Origin: an uncultured Burkholderiales bacterium
GTDB lineage: Bacteria > Pseudomonadota > Gammaproteobacteria > Burkholderiales > Burkholderiaceae_C
NCBI GenBank assembly: GCA_903871545.1
Contig: CAIQHG010000079.1
Coordinates: 1 to 64,000, forward strand
Length of the DNA: 64,000 nt
Direction of reading: 5' to 3'
Shown here: piece after piece, positions 52,704 to 63,400 of the stretch
How the letters are laid out: each line of letters begins with the position of its first letter
Position numbering within the stretch: the first letter of the stretch is position 1
Notes under the pieces: model-generated
The model's database searches: none
The model's input: only the letters and a program-made list of their open reading frames with translations
Told to the model about the DNA's origin: nothing
Made by a program: the position numbers and the translations under genes

Positions 52704-54512
52704 TTAAACAGTTATGGTTTCTTCGTTGGGGCGACTCACTCGTGAAGCGTTGGCCACAGCTTTAAAGGATTCAAAACCAACGCGCTTTAAAGTATCTATA
52801 AAGGGCTCAAGGTGAATTCTTTGTTCAGTATAGTGAGTCAAAACTGATTCAATAACGCCGACCACCTCATGCGCTGTAAAAGAAGGGCCCACTACTCGCC
52901 CCGGAATGGCGACACCTCCTAGAAGACTCCCGTCTGATCCACCTAAAGTGACTTGGTACCATTCTTGGCCATCTTTGTCTACCCCCAAAATGCCAATGTG
53001 TCCGCTGTGATGATGGCCACATGAGTTGATACAACCGCTGATATGCAAATCCACTGGACCAATGTCGAGCACCTCATCTAGATCTTTAAATCGCTCAGTT
53101 ATGGACTCTGCTATGGGGATAGATCTTGCATTGGCAAGGGAGCAGTAATCACCGCCTGGGCACGCGATCATATCCGTTAACAGCCCAATATTGGGTTGAG
53201 CTAAGCCAGCCTCTTTTGCTTGCCTCCATAGCTCGTGTAGGTCATCTTCGTGTACCCAAGGCAAAACAAGATTTTGAGCGTGAGTGACCCTTGCCTCTGA
53301 GCAAGAAAACCGATCACTGAGAGAGGCGGCAATCTCAAGTTGCTCAGCCGTTGCATCTCCAGGAGCTTGGCCGTGCCTTTTAAAGGAGAGAGTAACAATC
53401 CTGTAATGTTGAAACTTGTGCTGAACAACGTTTTGTTTCAACCATCTTGAAAACTCGATCCCAGGCTGTGAGTCTTCGGGGCGGGAGGCGCTTGGTGCAC
53501 CTAAATTTTGGATCACTTTGGCTGGAACTTCAAAAAGAGCTGCTACGCGGGCAAGCTCCTTGTCCGTAATGGTGTGGGGGGCATTGTCCTCTTTGTGGAT
53601 ACGATCGAATTCTGCCTGCACTTCGCTTGCGAAGCGCTCTCTTTCGGCCTTCACGAGGATCTTAATGCGCGCTTTATAAATGTTATCTCTTCTGCCCCAA
53701 CGGTTGTAAACCCTTACAACAGACTCTATGTAATTGATAACTTCGCAAGCAGGTAAAAACTCTTTCAAAACGGGAGCAATCAAAGGAGTGCGCCCCATTC
53801 CTCCTCCAACCAAGACTCTAAACCCAAGGTCTCCTTTGGCGTCTTTGTAAAGGTGGAGCCCTAAATCGTGCCAACCCGTAGCAGCTCGGTCCTCTTTGGA
53901 CCCTATCACGGCTATTTTAAATTTTCTTGGCAAATAAGCGAACTCTGGGTGCAGGGTGCTCCATTGCCTGAGTATTTCAGCGTAAGGTCTGGGGTCAGCG
54001 ATCTCATCAGGGGCGATGCCCGCACACTCATCGCTGGTAATGTTTCTTATGCAGTTGCCGCTTGTTTGGATCCCGTGCATGTCCGCACTTGCAAGTAAAT
54101 CCATCACATCTGCACTTTTATCTAAAGGGATCCAGTTGTACTGAACATTTTGACGCGTAGTTAAGTGGGCCATTCCTTTAACTAAACGCGGGCTTGCTTT
54201 GGAGGAAAATACGGTTGGGCTACCAATTTTGTCTTGGATATTTTGGGCATGCTCAAAAAGCTCCCTGGAGGGTTGATCATATTCCCGGGCAATTTTTGCA
54301 AGAACCCTTAGCTGGGTTGAGCTTAATTCTCCGTAAGGCACAGCAACTCGCAACATGGGAGCGTAACGCTGAACGTACCAACCATTTTGCAGGCGAAGGG
54401 GCTTGAATTCGTCTTCGCTTAATTTACCGCTCTGGTAGCGGCCTAACTGGTCCCTAAACTGAAGAGCCCGATCACGAATGAATTCGCGATCGAAAGAAGT
54501 GTATTGATACAT
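52704..54512 (-). CDS. cysI: Sulfite reductase haemoprotein subunit (CysI, nitrite/sulfite reductase family)
   Basis: Sirohaem enzyme motifs are present: GNCIRNITSDECAG and TRQNVQYNWIPL in the first half, and the cluster-binding cysteines in CPGGDYCSLANARSI and DLHISGCINSCGHHHSGHIG. It reduces sulfite to sulfide with six electrons. The start is set at the ATG at 54512 (MYQYTSFDREF), which matches homologues; an upstream TTG would add 14 non-family residues. No cysJ flavoprotein lies nearby, and the FNR-FdxA genes downstream suggest ferredoxin as electron donor. Confidence 0.9.
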   Translation of the reverse strand: MYQYTSFDREFIRDRALQFRDQLGRYQSGKLSEDEFKPLRLQNGWYVQRYAPMLRVAVPYGELSSTQLRVLAKIAREYDQPSRELFEHAQNIQDKIGSPTVFSSKASPRLVKGMAHLTTRQNVQYNWIPLDKSADVMDLLASADMHGIQTSGNCIRNITSDECAGIAPDEIADPRPYAEILRQWSTLHPEFAYLPRKFKIAVIGSKEDRAATGWHDLGLHLYKDAKGDLGFRVLVGGGMGRTPLIAPVLKEFLPACEVINYIESVVRVYNRWGRRDNIYKARIKILVKAERERFASEVQAEFDRIHKEDNAPHTITDKELARVAALFEVPAKVIQNLGAPSASRPEDSQPGIEFSRWLKQNVVQHKFQHYRIVTLSFKRHGQAPGDATAEQLEIAASLSDRFSCSEARVTHAQNLVLPWVHEDDLHELWRQAKEAGLAQPNIGLLTDMIACPGGDYCSLANARSIPIAESITERFKDLDEVLDIGPVDLHISGCINSCGHHHSGHIGILGVDKDGQEWYQVTLGGSDGSLLGGVAIPGRVVGPSFTAHEVVGVIESVLTHYTEQRIHLEPFIDTLKRVGFESFKAVANASRVSRPNEETITV

Positions 54513-54666
54513 TATTTTAATAAATTCTTTGAAGGAGAAGTTACCTTCAAGCAAGGTTTGCAGTAATAGTTATCTACGAGTTTGTAATATAGTCAATTGT
54601 CATGAAAAAACAAACTATTAATTAGTTTTAGCTATATAACTATACGAAATATAGCCTCATTTTAAG

Positions 54667-57324
54667 TCACAGAGTATATTTTTTCAACATGCTCGATAAA
54701 TTACGCTCAATTGGAGAAGGTTCTTGGTGAATATCGCACACCAAGACTTCGGCACAAAGCGGAGCCAAAGACAGCCCCTTGGCACCAAGACCACTGAGCA
54801 CAGAGAGTCCCGCTAAAAAAGGTCTAGGGGTGGGCTGGGCTTGAGTGCTCAATGCTTTGCGTACGGTCTCATCGGGGCCAACAAAGTGCTGCGCCCAGGG
54901 AAGTCGGTTTTTGGTATTGCATCTAAATCCCTCCCAGTAATGGATTTCGCTTGAATCTTTGACAATCTGGTGCGCGCGTGGATACAAAACACAAAGTTTC
55001 TTTAGGTTTGCAGCATTTATTTCCTCTAACCTCTTACCATTACCTCTACGCTTCTTTACCTCTTGTTCTCCCTTTGTGACTGATTTTGAAGGGGTCTCAG
55101 AGCCCACCGGTTCATCTGTTATTTCCCCAACTCTCTCAAATGTGGAGCCTGCAAACCAACTCATTTCACTGCTTGCGGGACAATTAACTGGGTCATTGTT
55201 GGGTGGGCTTATGACGTTTGTTAAAGGATTTTCACTGTGTTGCCCGGTAGACTTGTCTTGACTTGGTGGAGCAGCTTTCTTACACATAAAAGTGCCTAAA
55301 CCATTGAGGGGAAAAGAGAGTAATTGAGCCCCCAACTTGCTACTTATATGGCCCCAGGTGAGTTGGCCACGAGTAAGCTCAAGCTCTGTAAGGCTAGGGT
55401 GTAAATTGTTCTGATTAGACGCGGTGCCTATCGTTTGTTGAGCAACGTCCATTAATGGACCTGCCCCAAGTAGTGGGGCAAGTAAATGGCTCGCAGCAAA
55501 AGAGTTGGCGACTATGACATGGTTCCAGTTTGAATTGTTTATGTCCCGATCCAGCTCAAAAGCCCTCTCGTTTAGGGTATTTTCTTCATCGACTTCTCGT
55601 TGCGCTTCAAATTCGGGTTGTTTTAATGTTCGATTTTCAGCTTGTTTTGGGTTGTGGGTTTGTAGTTGGATTGGCGCTTTAACTTGGCTTATCTCTAATT
55701 TCCAAGTCCCTTGCTTGTCTTTTATAAGGTCTCCAAGGGATTCATTTTGTAAGCCGCCAGAAAGTGAATCTTTTAAAGGAATAGGGCGGATTTGAGTCAC
55801 CTCACAGCAGCCAAAAAACTTAATATTGGGGTGACTAAGCAATGCCTTGATGAGCGCTTGGGGCACGACCCATCCCCCTTTAGAATGCAAAACTTGGTGG
55901 CTGGGGTGGGGGTTGGCTGTTCTTGGTTGCCCTAATGAGGTGCGATTGTCAGCCTGTGTTGGTTCCACTGCGCTCAGCTCTGAGTTGTACTGTTGAGTGA
56001 GTTCATACCAGTCCTCAGACTGTTTTAAGCCGTGGAGTGCAAAACCCCTTGGATCGAGATTTTTTTTCCTCAAAGGTACAAAGTTGCTCGTAGCCTTTAG
56101 TGAAAAGTCTTCTTTAATTGAGACAGTTTTTTTATCTATTTGGCCCCCGAATTGAGAGTTTATGGGGTACGTTTTTTCAGCGCCTGCTGAGTCAATGCGC
56201 ACCTCAAGTACACCGCTAAGATCCCAGTTTATACCTTTGGAATCCGCCAACAACTGGGGTAATAATTGGTTAAGAAGCCTAGCACCTTGTCTGGTGAGTT
56301 TTGATTGAGGGTTATCGTCTGCTGTAAGTTGGGTGCTAAAGATACCAACCGGCACAGAAGATGCGGCCCCCGATGGAGTACTAAGACAGTCGAAAACACT
56401 GACTGACCATCCTCTTTTTGCCATTGAATAGGCTGCAAAAGCGCCTGCCAAGCCCGCCCCAATAACTGCGCACCTCCCTTTATCAATCTCTTGGCCTGCC
56501 TCTAGAGAGTAGTTGCTTCTTGCCTTACTTTGTCCGCGGTAGGTGGCCTCTAATCGGTGCCTTTTGGGGCCAATTCCTTTTAATTTTTTGCAATCAAAAC
56601 CATGAATGTTCAAGCTCCTAATTACATTGCCAGACACACACCAAGTTGACAACGTGGTGCCAATTTTTGCAGTCTTAGCGATATGACCCAAAACCTTGTG
56701 AGACCACATTTGAGGATTGACTTTAGGGCTATGACCATCTAGAAATATAGCGTCTGTTTGCACATCGAGCTCTTTTACAACGCTCTCAATATCCCCGATG
56801 CAAAGTAACAAAGTAACCAGTCCCCCTTCGAACTCTAAGCGGTGAAATCCAGGTAATAAGCCGAACCACTGTTTGCAGAGTTGACCAGCAAGGCCGAGTA
56901 ATTCGGGCCAAGGTTTTACGCTTTGAAGTAAATCCTCCCGTCCAACGGGGTACTGTTCGATTGAAACGTAAGTTAAACGTCTGGGGCGCTGCTCACGGCT
57001 TAGGTTGAGCCAATAACTCCAGGTACTCAAAAAATTTAATCCAAGACCAAAACCCGTCTCCAGCATCGTCCAGTGGTCTTGGCGAGCCCAGTTCGGATGA
57101 TCATTCCATAGCCGAGCTCCTTTGATAAATACTTCCCTAGACTGAAGGAGACCTAAATCTTGAAATTCCTCACCCGAGTCCCTGCCAGGGGAGAAGCTCC
57201 TGTAAGTATCTGAAAAAATTCTACTGTTGGGCACTCCACTTGGCAACCATTCAACTGGGCTTAAACCTTTATCAGGCGCTAGGTGGGGGAACATACCCTT
57301 GAACTGCGTCTGCACCTTCTCCAA
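54667..57324 (-). CDS. mnmC: Bifunctional tRNA 5-methylaminomethyl-2-thiouridine biosynthesis protein MnmC
   Basis: The N-terminal methyltransferase domain (about 25-265) has the MnmC(m) motif [14 protein letters not shown] (89-102) and [17 protein letters not shown] (191-207). The C-terminal oxidase domain has the FAD motif [21 protein letters not shown] (285-305). At 885 aa it is far longer than the usual 650 or so. The excess lies in polar, low-complexity inserts at about 450-475, 545-600, 684-720 and 733-768, all in the oxidase half. It modifies U34 of certain tRNAs. Its first 53 bases overlap the yggX coding region. Confidence 0.9.
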   Translation of the reverse strand: MEKVQTQFKGMFPHLAPDKGLSPVEWLPSGVPNSRIFSDTYRSFSPGRDSGEEFQDLGLLQSREVFIKGARLWNDHPNWARQDHWTMLETGFGLGLNFLSTWSYWLNLSREQRPRRLTYVSIEQYPVGREDLLQSVKPWPELLGLAGQLCKQWFGLLPGFHRLEFEGGLVTLLLCIGDIESVVKELDVQTDAIFLDGHSPKVNPQMWSHKVLGHIAKTAKIGTTLSTWCVSGNVIRSLNIHGFDCKKLKGIGPKRHRLEATYRGQSKARSNYSLEAGQEIDKGRCAVIGAGLAGAFAAYSMAKRGWSVSVFDCLSTPSGAASSVPVGIFSTQLTADDNPQSKLTRQGARLLNQLLPQLLADSKGINWDLSGVLEVRIDSAGAEKTYPINSQFGGQIDKKTVSIKEDFSLKATSNFVPLRKKNLDPRGFALHGLKQSEDWYELTQQYNSELSAVEPTQADNRTSLGQPRTANPHPSHQVLHSKGGWVVPQALIKALLSHPNIKFFGCCEVTQIRPIPLKDSLSGGLQNESLGDLIKDKQGTWKLEISQVKAPIQLQTHNPKQAENRTLKQPEFEAQREVDEENTLNERAFELDRDINNSNWNHVIVANSFAASHLLAPLLGAGPLMDVAQQTIGTASNQNNLHPSLTELELTRGQLTWGHISSKLGAQLLSFPLNGLGTFMCKKAAPPSQDKSTGQHSENPLTNVISPPNNDPVNCPASSEMSWFAGSTFERVGEITDEPVGSETPSKSVTKGEQEVKKRRGNGKRLEEINAANLKKLCVLYPRAHQIVKDSSEIHYWEGFRCNTKNRLPWAQHFVGPDETVRKALSTQAQPTPRPFLAGLSVLSGLGAKGLSLAPLCAEVLVCDIHQEPSPIERNLSSMLKKYTL

Positions 57325-57547
57325 AAAAGTGTTTCTCCATTTGTCTAGCTAAATACTGACGAGACCTTAGATCGGCCAGATTTAATCTATTTTCGTTGAC
57401 CAACATCGTTTGCTGTTTCAACCAATCAGCCCAGGACTCTTTACTCACATTTTCCCAAATGCGTTTACCAAGTTCGCCTGGATAGGGGGGCATGTCAAGT
57501 CCCTCACACTCTTTACCCAGTTTGATGCAGTTAACCATGCGTGCCAT
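57272..57547 (-). CDS. yggX: Fe(2+)-trafficking protein YggX
   Basis: [36 protein letters not shown] is split across a compact 91-aa protein whose sequence ([16 protein letters not shown]) is that of YggX, an oxidative-damage protection protein that handles labile iron. I start at the ATG at 57547 because AAGGGA lies about ten bases upstream; a longer frame exists but has no ribosome binding site. The stop lies inside the mnmC coding region, so the two genes are translationally linked. Confidence 0.92.
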   Translation of the reverse strand: MARMVNCIKLGKECEGLDMPPYPGELGKRIWENVSKESWADWLKQQTMLVNENRLNLADLRSRQYLARQMEKHFFGEGADAVQGYVPPPSA

Positions 57548-57977
57548 AAAATTAAATTCCCTTAAAGATGATAGACTTTTGACTGTCAATTTTCTAAACA
57601 GTAATCATATTACATCTTGGTACAGTACTGAACCAAAAGTGGCTGAAGATTACAATTTCAAGAGGGTCAATTTCTTAATTTAACCCCTTTTAGGATTAGA
57701 TAATGAAGCTAAACGTGCACTCCACATTGGTTTCAATCAGGAGAGCCCAATCTTTATCACTTGACCCAGTCTTTTTTGAGACCTTATTTGTCAGCAGTTC
57801 CAAACTTGGTTAACTTTAACTGATTGGTTGAGCATCAAGGTACTATGCTTGTCTTTGATGCGCAGTCTAAGCTCACGAGTCACAACCCCCACGGTAGCTT
57901 GACGAGTAGAGGATTTCAATGACTTGGAAGACACACAATGACTGGACAATAAAACAGCGTCCGCCTATACTCAATAG

Positions 57978-58012
57978 TAGCAAGAGCAAGAGCAAGAGCA
58001 AGAGCAAGAGCA
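57978..58012 (+). repeat. Hexanucleotide microsatellite (AGCAAG)n
   Basis: About five to six exact copies of the 6-bp unit run without interruption, ending in AGCAATTACG. It lies in non-coding DNA between yggX and dsbB. Such tracts can change length by slipped-strand replication. Confidence 0.85.
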
Positions 58013-58042
58013 ATTACGAATTCAATTTAATACCGCCTCATA

Positions 58043-58099
58043 TACCCGTTGTGAAGAACCGGGTTTCACAAATACCGTCCTGAAGGACTGGGTTTTACG
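58043..58099 (+). repeat. Two imperfect ~27-bp direct repeats, each a bulged hairpin
   Basis: Copy 1 (58043-58070) and copy 2 (58073-58099) share the pattern ACCCGTnnTGAAGnACnGGGTTTnAC with about 20 of 26 positions equal. Each can fold with short complementary arms around a central TGAAG: CCCGTT/AACCGGG in copy 1 and GTCCT/AGGAC in copy 2. The shape recalls the terminal hairpins of IS200/IS605 elements, but no transposase is present. Confidence 0.5.
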
Positions 58100-58291
58100 G
58101 CACGAACTAAAAATAAAAGTAAATTCTATTGCTGAGCTCAATATTTAATCAGTTTTTTCGCCTATGCGGGTATTTTTACGTTGAAGCAAAAAAAGCACTA
58201 AGCTAGGCTCTGTTCCCCCGAGCCATAAAGTTTTTAAGGCTCGATCCATGATTGGTTTTTGTTAAATGATTTAGATTAAGTAGGTTTTTTT

Positions 58292-58804
58292 ATGATGTTT
58301 GAAAGCTTATACAAACCGCGAACAGCAAGCGCATTATTGAGCCTTATATGCATTGCTCTTTTGGCATTCGGTGTCTACTTACAAGAAATTGTAGGCCTAG
58401 AGCCTTGTCCGATGTGCATTGTTCAAAGGTACTCATTCATCTTGATCGCAATTTGCGCTGGATTGTCTTATTTTATAAACAGACCGCGCTCGTACTTAGG
58501 TTTATCTTTTTTGACTCAATTAATTGCTATTTTTGGGGCATTCGTAGCTGCCCGTCAAAGTTGGCTTCAATGGTTCCCCCCAGAGACAATGAGTTGTGGG
58601 CGCGATCTTTACGGAATGATAGAGAATTTCCCCCTCAAAAGAGCTATCCCGATGATTTTTAAAGGCAGCGGAGACTGCACGATTGTGGACTGGACATTTT
58701 TTGGGGGATCTATTGCCAATTGGTCCTATTTGTGTTTTCTTGGAATTTTCACCTATATCGCGTTGGTTCAAATTAAGTCCTTCAAACAATTTAAAGAACA
58801 ATAG
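58292..58804 (+). CDS. dsbB: Disulfide bond formation protein DsbB
   Basis: Four membrane helices are predicted in 170 residues. The first periplasmic loop has the catalytic pair C39-P-M-C42 in EPCPMCIVQRYSF; the second loop has C102 (MSCGRDLYG) and C129 (GSGDCTIVDWTF). These four cysteines define DsbB, which re-oxidises DsbA and passes electrons to quinone. The ATG at 58292 is followed by a second Met codon; either may start translation. The gene stands alone. Confidence 0.93.
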   Translation: MMFESLYKPRTASALLSLICIALLAFGVYLQEIVGLEPCPMCIVQRYSFILIAICAGLSYFINRPRSYLGLSFLTQLIAIFGAFVAARQSWLQWFPPETMSCGRDLYGMIENFPLKRAIPMIFKGSGDCTIVDWTFFGGSIANWSYLCFLGIFTYIALVQIKSFKQFKEQ

Positions 58805-58924
58805 TCCAAATAAACCCATAATAGGATATCTGCCCTCTATGTGAGATTAGTTTGTTCAGATTCACTGCTAGGGATCAATCGGTTCCTTAGCACCGGATTG
58901 ATAAAATCAACGCCCACATCTGAG

Positions 58925-60274
58925 TTAAAGTAGTTTTTTAACAAGCACTTTACTTTTGCGGTCCCAGTTATATTTTTTGTTCCTGGCGGGTGGAAGCCAC
59001 TCTGTATCAACGACAACGAACCCTCGTTTTACAAACCAGTGTTGCGTGCGGGTGGTTAAAACAAAGATACTCTCAAGTCCCATCGCCTTGGCTCGACTCT
59101 CGATTCTTTTGAGTAACTTTTCACCATCGCCTTGAGACTGGGATTGGGGAGATACAGTAAGGGCGGCCATCTCTGCGGTTTTATTCTCGGGAAATGGGTA
59201 AAGCGCAGCACAGCCAAAAATAACCCCGTCGTGCTCTATCACCGTATATTGCTCAATATCCCTTTCAATCTCGCTTCTTCCCCTCTTGACCAACGTGCCA
59301 TCCCGCTCAAATGGCTCAATAAGTTGCAGTACTCCGCCAACATCTTCATGCGTTGCCTCTCTCAAACTCTCTAACTTCTCGTCTACGACCATCGTGCCAA
59401 TACCGTCATGCATATAGATCTCTAGGAGCAGAGCGCCGTCCACAGCAAAAGGCAGAATGTGGCTACGCTCCACGCCGAACTTGCAAGCTTTTACGCAGTG
59501 TTGCAAATAAAAACCAATATCAAGCGGATTCGTAGCAGGGGGGAGGGACTCTAATATTTTCTCAGCCGCGTCTAGTGGGAGCTCCGTATCAATCGGGTTC
59601 TCATCTGCCCCTGGTTCCAGAGGTTTTTGACGGATACCATTCACCTCGCTTAGAAAAATCAATTTATCCGCTTGAAGCGCTATGGAGACCGAGGTTGCGA
59701 CCTCTTCCATTGACAAATTAAACGCCTCACCTGTAGGGGAAAATCCAAAAGGTGAGATAAGCACGAGTGAGCCAGCGGAGAGTGTTTGAGTGATGCCAAT
59801 CACATCAACTTTGCGCACCAGACCAGAGTTCATGAAATCGACGCCGTCTATGATGCCTACAGGGCGGGCGGTGATAAAGTTGCCAGAGATCACCCGCACC
59901 GTTGCTCCCGCCATGGGCGTGTTAGGGAGACCTTGACTGAACGCGGCCTCTATTTCATAGCGAAGTTGACCCGCCGCTTCCTGAGCGCAGTCTAAAGCCA
60001 CATCATCGGTGATGCGCATGCCGTGAGAATATTTGGGGATATGTCCTTTAGCCATCAATTGTTCGTTAACTTGGGGCCTAAAACCGTGAACTAGGACCAA
60101 ATTAACGCCCATGCTGTGGATGAGTGCTAAGTCTTGAACCAAATTGGGCAACTTTCCTGCAGCGATTGCTTCGCCAGCTATTCCAACCACGAAGGTTTTG
60201 CCTCTGTGCATGTGGATGTAAGGCGCGACTGCGCGAAACCAAGGTACAAATGTAAAATTAAATACGGTTGACAT
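58925..60274 (-). CDS. argA: N-acetylglutamate synthase ArgA
   Basis: The N-terminal amino-acid-kinase-like domain (about 20-290) starts FVPWFRAVAPYIHMHRGKTFVVGIAGEA and has LVLVHGFRPQVNEQL. The C-terminal GNAT domain (about 300-449) has AALTVSPQSQSQGDGEKLLKRIE and ends WFVKRGFVVVDTEWLPPARNKKYNWDRKSKVLVKKL-like, the classical ArgA tail. It makes N-acetylglutamate from acetyl-CoA and glutamate, the first step of arginine synthesis. Length (449 aa) is typical. Divergent from hrpA. Confidence 0.95.
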   Translation of the reverse strand: MSTVFNFTFVPWFRAVAPYIHMHRGKTFVVGIAGEAIAAGKLPNLVQDLALIHSMGVNLVLVHGFRPQVNEQLMAKGHIPKYSHGMRITDDVALDCAQEAAGQLRYEIEAAFSQGLPNTPMAGATVRVISGNFITARPVGIIDGVDFMNSGLVRKVDVIGITQTLSAGSLVLISPFGFSPTGEAFNLSMEEVATSVSIALQADKLIFLSEVNGIRQKPLEPGADENPIDTELPLDAAEKILESLPPATNPLDIGFYLQHCVKACKFGVERSHILPFAVDGALLLEIYMHDGIGTMVVDEKLESLREATHEDVGGVLQLIEPFERDGTLVKRGRSEIERDIEQYTVIEHDGVIFGCAALYPFPENKTAEMAALTVSPQSQSQGDGEKLLKRIESRAKAMGLESIFVLTTRTQHWFVKRGFVVVDTEWLPPARNKKYNWDRKSKVLVKKLL

Positions 60275-60408
60275 TATGAATATCTATCAATTTGTTGCGA
60301 CCACAGATTCAATACTAACAGAGAGACTTTTAGACTGGGATAATGCATGACTTCAATTCCCAAGTACGTTGCGAATTGTCACCCATCTTTCCCCTCATAT
60401 TGCACTTC

Positions 60409-63400
60409 ATGCCAAACATGCCCATTGAATTTCCTGAAACCTTACCAGTCTCGTTGCGCAAAGGGGAAATCATGCAAGCCATTGCAGATCATCAAGTCAT
60501 TATTGTTTGCGGTGAGACTGGCTCGGGCAAAACGACTCAGCTCCCTAAAATGGCTCTTGCGCTGGGTCGGGGGGCGTTGGAGGAGAGCCCCTCTGTTGAG
60601 GGCAACCCCGCGGAGCCAAGAAAAAGGAGGGGGGCCCGACTCATTGGCCACACTCAACCAAGAAGAATTGCCGCCACATCGGTTGCAAAGCGCATTGCGC
60701 ATGAACTCAACTCACCTCTTGGGCAGTGCGTTGGCTACAAGGTGAGGTTTCAAGACAAACTGAGTGCATCCACCCAGATTAAGCTCATGACGGACGGGAT
60801 TTTGTTGGCTGAGACGCAAAATGATCCTCTTCTTAGGGCCTATGACACCCTGATCATAGATGAGGCCCATGAGAGAAGTTTGAATATCGATTTTTTGTTA
60901 GGTCACTTAAAGCAAATTCTTCCCAGCCGACCTGACTTAAAAATAATTGTCACCTCTGCCACCATAGATGCCGACCGTTTTGCAAAACACTTTTCAAGCA
61001 AATTGGGTCCCGCACCAGTCATTATGGTCTCAGGCAGAACGTTTCCTGTCGAGATGCGGTACAGACCTTTTGAGGAGGAGCGAGATTACGGTTGGTTGGA
61101 CGCGCTCTCAGACTCTATTGATGAACTTTGGGGCGCCTCGCATCTTAAAACATCAGCTGACAGCGCACCAGAATTTTCCTCTAGCTCATTGCCCTCAATG
61201 GGGGACATTTTGGTTTTTTTGCCCGGTGAACGTGAGATTCGCGATGCAATGGGGCATTTGAGCGCTCACCTGAGCAACAAAGTAACTTTTCGCAACTGTG
61301 AGGTGATCCCCTTGTTTGCTCGGCTTACTCAGGGCGAACAGGAGCGGGTTTTTCAAATCGGTGGGGCGCCCAGAATTGTTCTTGCCACCAATGTGGCTGA
61401 GACCTCACTGACCGTACCTGGAATTCGCTATGTGATTGATTTGGGGACAGCGCGAGTTAAGCGCTATAACTACAGAAGCAAGGTGGAGCAGCTCTTGGTA
61501 GAGCCTGTCTCTCAAGCCGCTGCCAATCAACGCGCAGGTCGTTGCGGACGTGTATCGCACGGCATATGCATCCGTTTGTACAGTGAGGAAGATTTTAATT
61601 CTCGCCCCAAATTTACCGAACCCGAGATCCTTAGAAGCTCTTTGGCGAGTGTGATTTTGCGTATGAAATCTTTGAAGTTTGGAGAGGTCGAGCAATTCCC
61701 TTTTCTTGAGGCTCCCAGGCCTAAAGCTATTGCTGATGGTTACCAATTGTTGGGCGAGTTGGGGGCAGTGGATGAGAGCTTAGAGCTCACCAAAATTGGC
61801 ACAGAATTGGCTAAATTACCGCTGGATCCACGTATTGCCCGAATGATTTTGGAGTCAAGATCCAGACAATCCCTTGAGCAGGTCTTGATCGTTGCATCTG
61901 CGCTGAGTGTGCAAGATGTGAGGGACAGGCCATTAGAGCATCAAGGGGCGGCAGACTCTGCACACGGTAAGTTTAAAGATGAGCGGAGTGAATTTAATGG
62001 TTATTTAAAAATATGGAAGTGGGTTAATGAACAACGGGGTGCCAAATTGGGCGAGGACGGCGTTAAAACGCATCAACTTACGAATCGTCAATATGAAACG
62101 CTTTTAAAACAAAACTTTCTGAGCTCAAGACGCCTAAGGGAATGGCGGGATGTGCACTCTCAGCTACTTCTTCTCGTCAAGGAGCAAAAGTGGAGAATCA
62201 ATACTGAGACACCCACCTACGAACAATTGCATATTTCTTTGCTCAGTGGGTTATTGGGAAATATTGGTTTCAAAAGCGATGAACAAGACTTTTATCTTGG
62301 CGCTAGAGGAATTAAGTTTTACAGGCATCCGGGCGTTCATTTGAGCAAAAAAGCGCACCGTTGGGTGGTCTGCGCAGAGCTTGTTGAGACGACCCGCCTT
62401 TATGGTCGGGGGATGGCCAGTATCGATCCTTTATGGCTTGAGAGTTTGGGGGAACATTTGCTCAAACGCCAGCTCCTAGATCCCAAATTTGACGCACGAA
62501 AATCAGAAGTGATTGCTTTTGAGCGGGCCACCCTTTACGGCTTGTTGGTTTACAGCGGCAGACGTGTCCCTTATGCGCGGGTGGACCTGGCTGGAGCCCG
62601 GGAGATTTTCATTCGACAAGGTCTAGTTGAGGGACAGTGGCAGGGCGCTTTGCCCTTCATGGCAGCGAATCAAAAAATGATCAAAACCGTTGAAGAGTTA
62701 GAGCACAAATCAAGGCGTCAAGATGTGCTCGTTGATGAGGCACTTATTTTTGCCTATTACGACCAAAAAATACCGGCTCATATTTTTAACGCTATTACTT
62801 TGGAGCGATGGTATAGCCAAGAGAGCTCAAAGAGCAGCACACCACTGCTTTATTTGACCAAAGAAGAATTGATGCGCCATGAGGCTCAAGGTGTAACGAC
62901 TGAGGCATTCCCAAAAACGCTAAAGCTGGGCGGTGTCGACTGCACTGCCTCTTATTTGCATGAGCCTGGGGATACGAGGGACGGAATCACAGTTGGAATT
63001 CCTTTGTTTGTCTTGAATCAAGTAAATGAAGAGAGAGTGGCTTGGTTGGTGCCAGGGATGTTAAAGGAAAAGATCTTGGCTTTGTTAAAGAGTTTGCATC
63101 AAAAACCCAGAGCTCGTTTGGTTCCCCTACCCGAGACGGCACAGCGTTTTGCCAATCAATTATGCGCAGACGGCGTGTTCGCTCAGGGTTCGCTTTTAGA
63201 TGCACTCATTAAGCTTGTGGTTGCCCAAACCCAAGTAGAAATCAAGCGAGGTGACTTCAAAATAGAAATACTCTCACCCCACCATTTCATGAACTTTAAA
63301 GTAGAGGGCGATGGGGGGCGACAACTGGCGATGGGTCGCAACCTTGGGAGTCTGAGGGCGGAACTAGGAGCTAAAGCCAGAGGCGCTTTCCAAGCGTTAG

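Larger units (their letters stand above)
57548..58291. other. 744-bp intergenic region with a microsatellite and two hairpin-forming repeats
   Basis: This is the longest gene-free stretch. No credible protein is encoded. It contains an (AGCAAG)n run (57978-58012), two imperfect 27-bp direct repeats each able to fold into a hairpin (58043-58099), and an inverted repeat (CGAGCC/GGCTCG, about 58219-58243) upstream of dsbB. The promoters of leftward yggX-mnmC and rightward dsbB must both lie here. Confidence 0.6.

Noticed and set aside
60347-60745. A 132-codon plus-strand frame at the start of hrpA
   Set aside because: It is out of frame with HrpA, whose Walker A and following motifs read continuously in the other frame from 60409.
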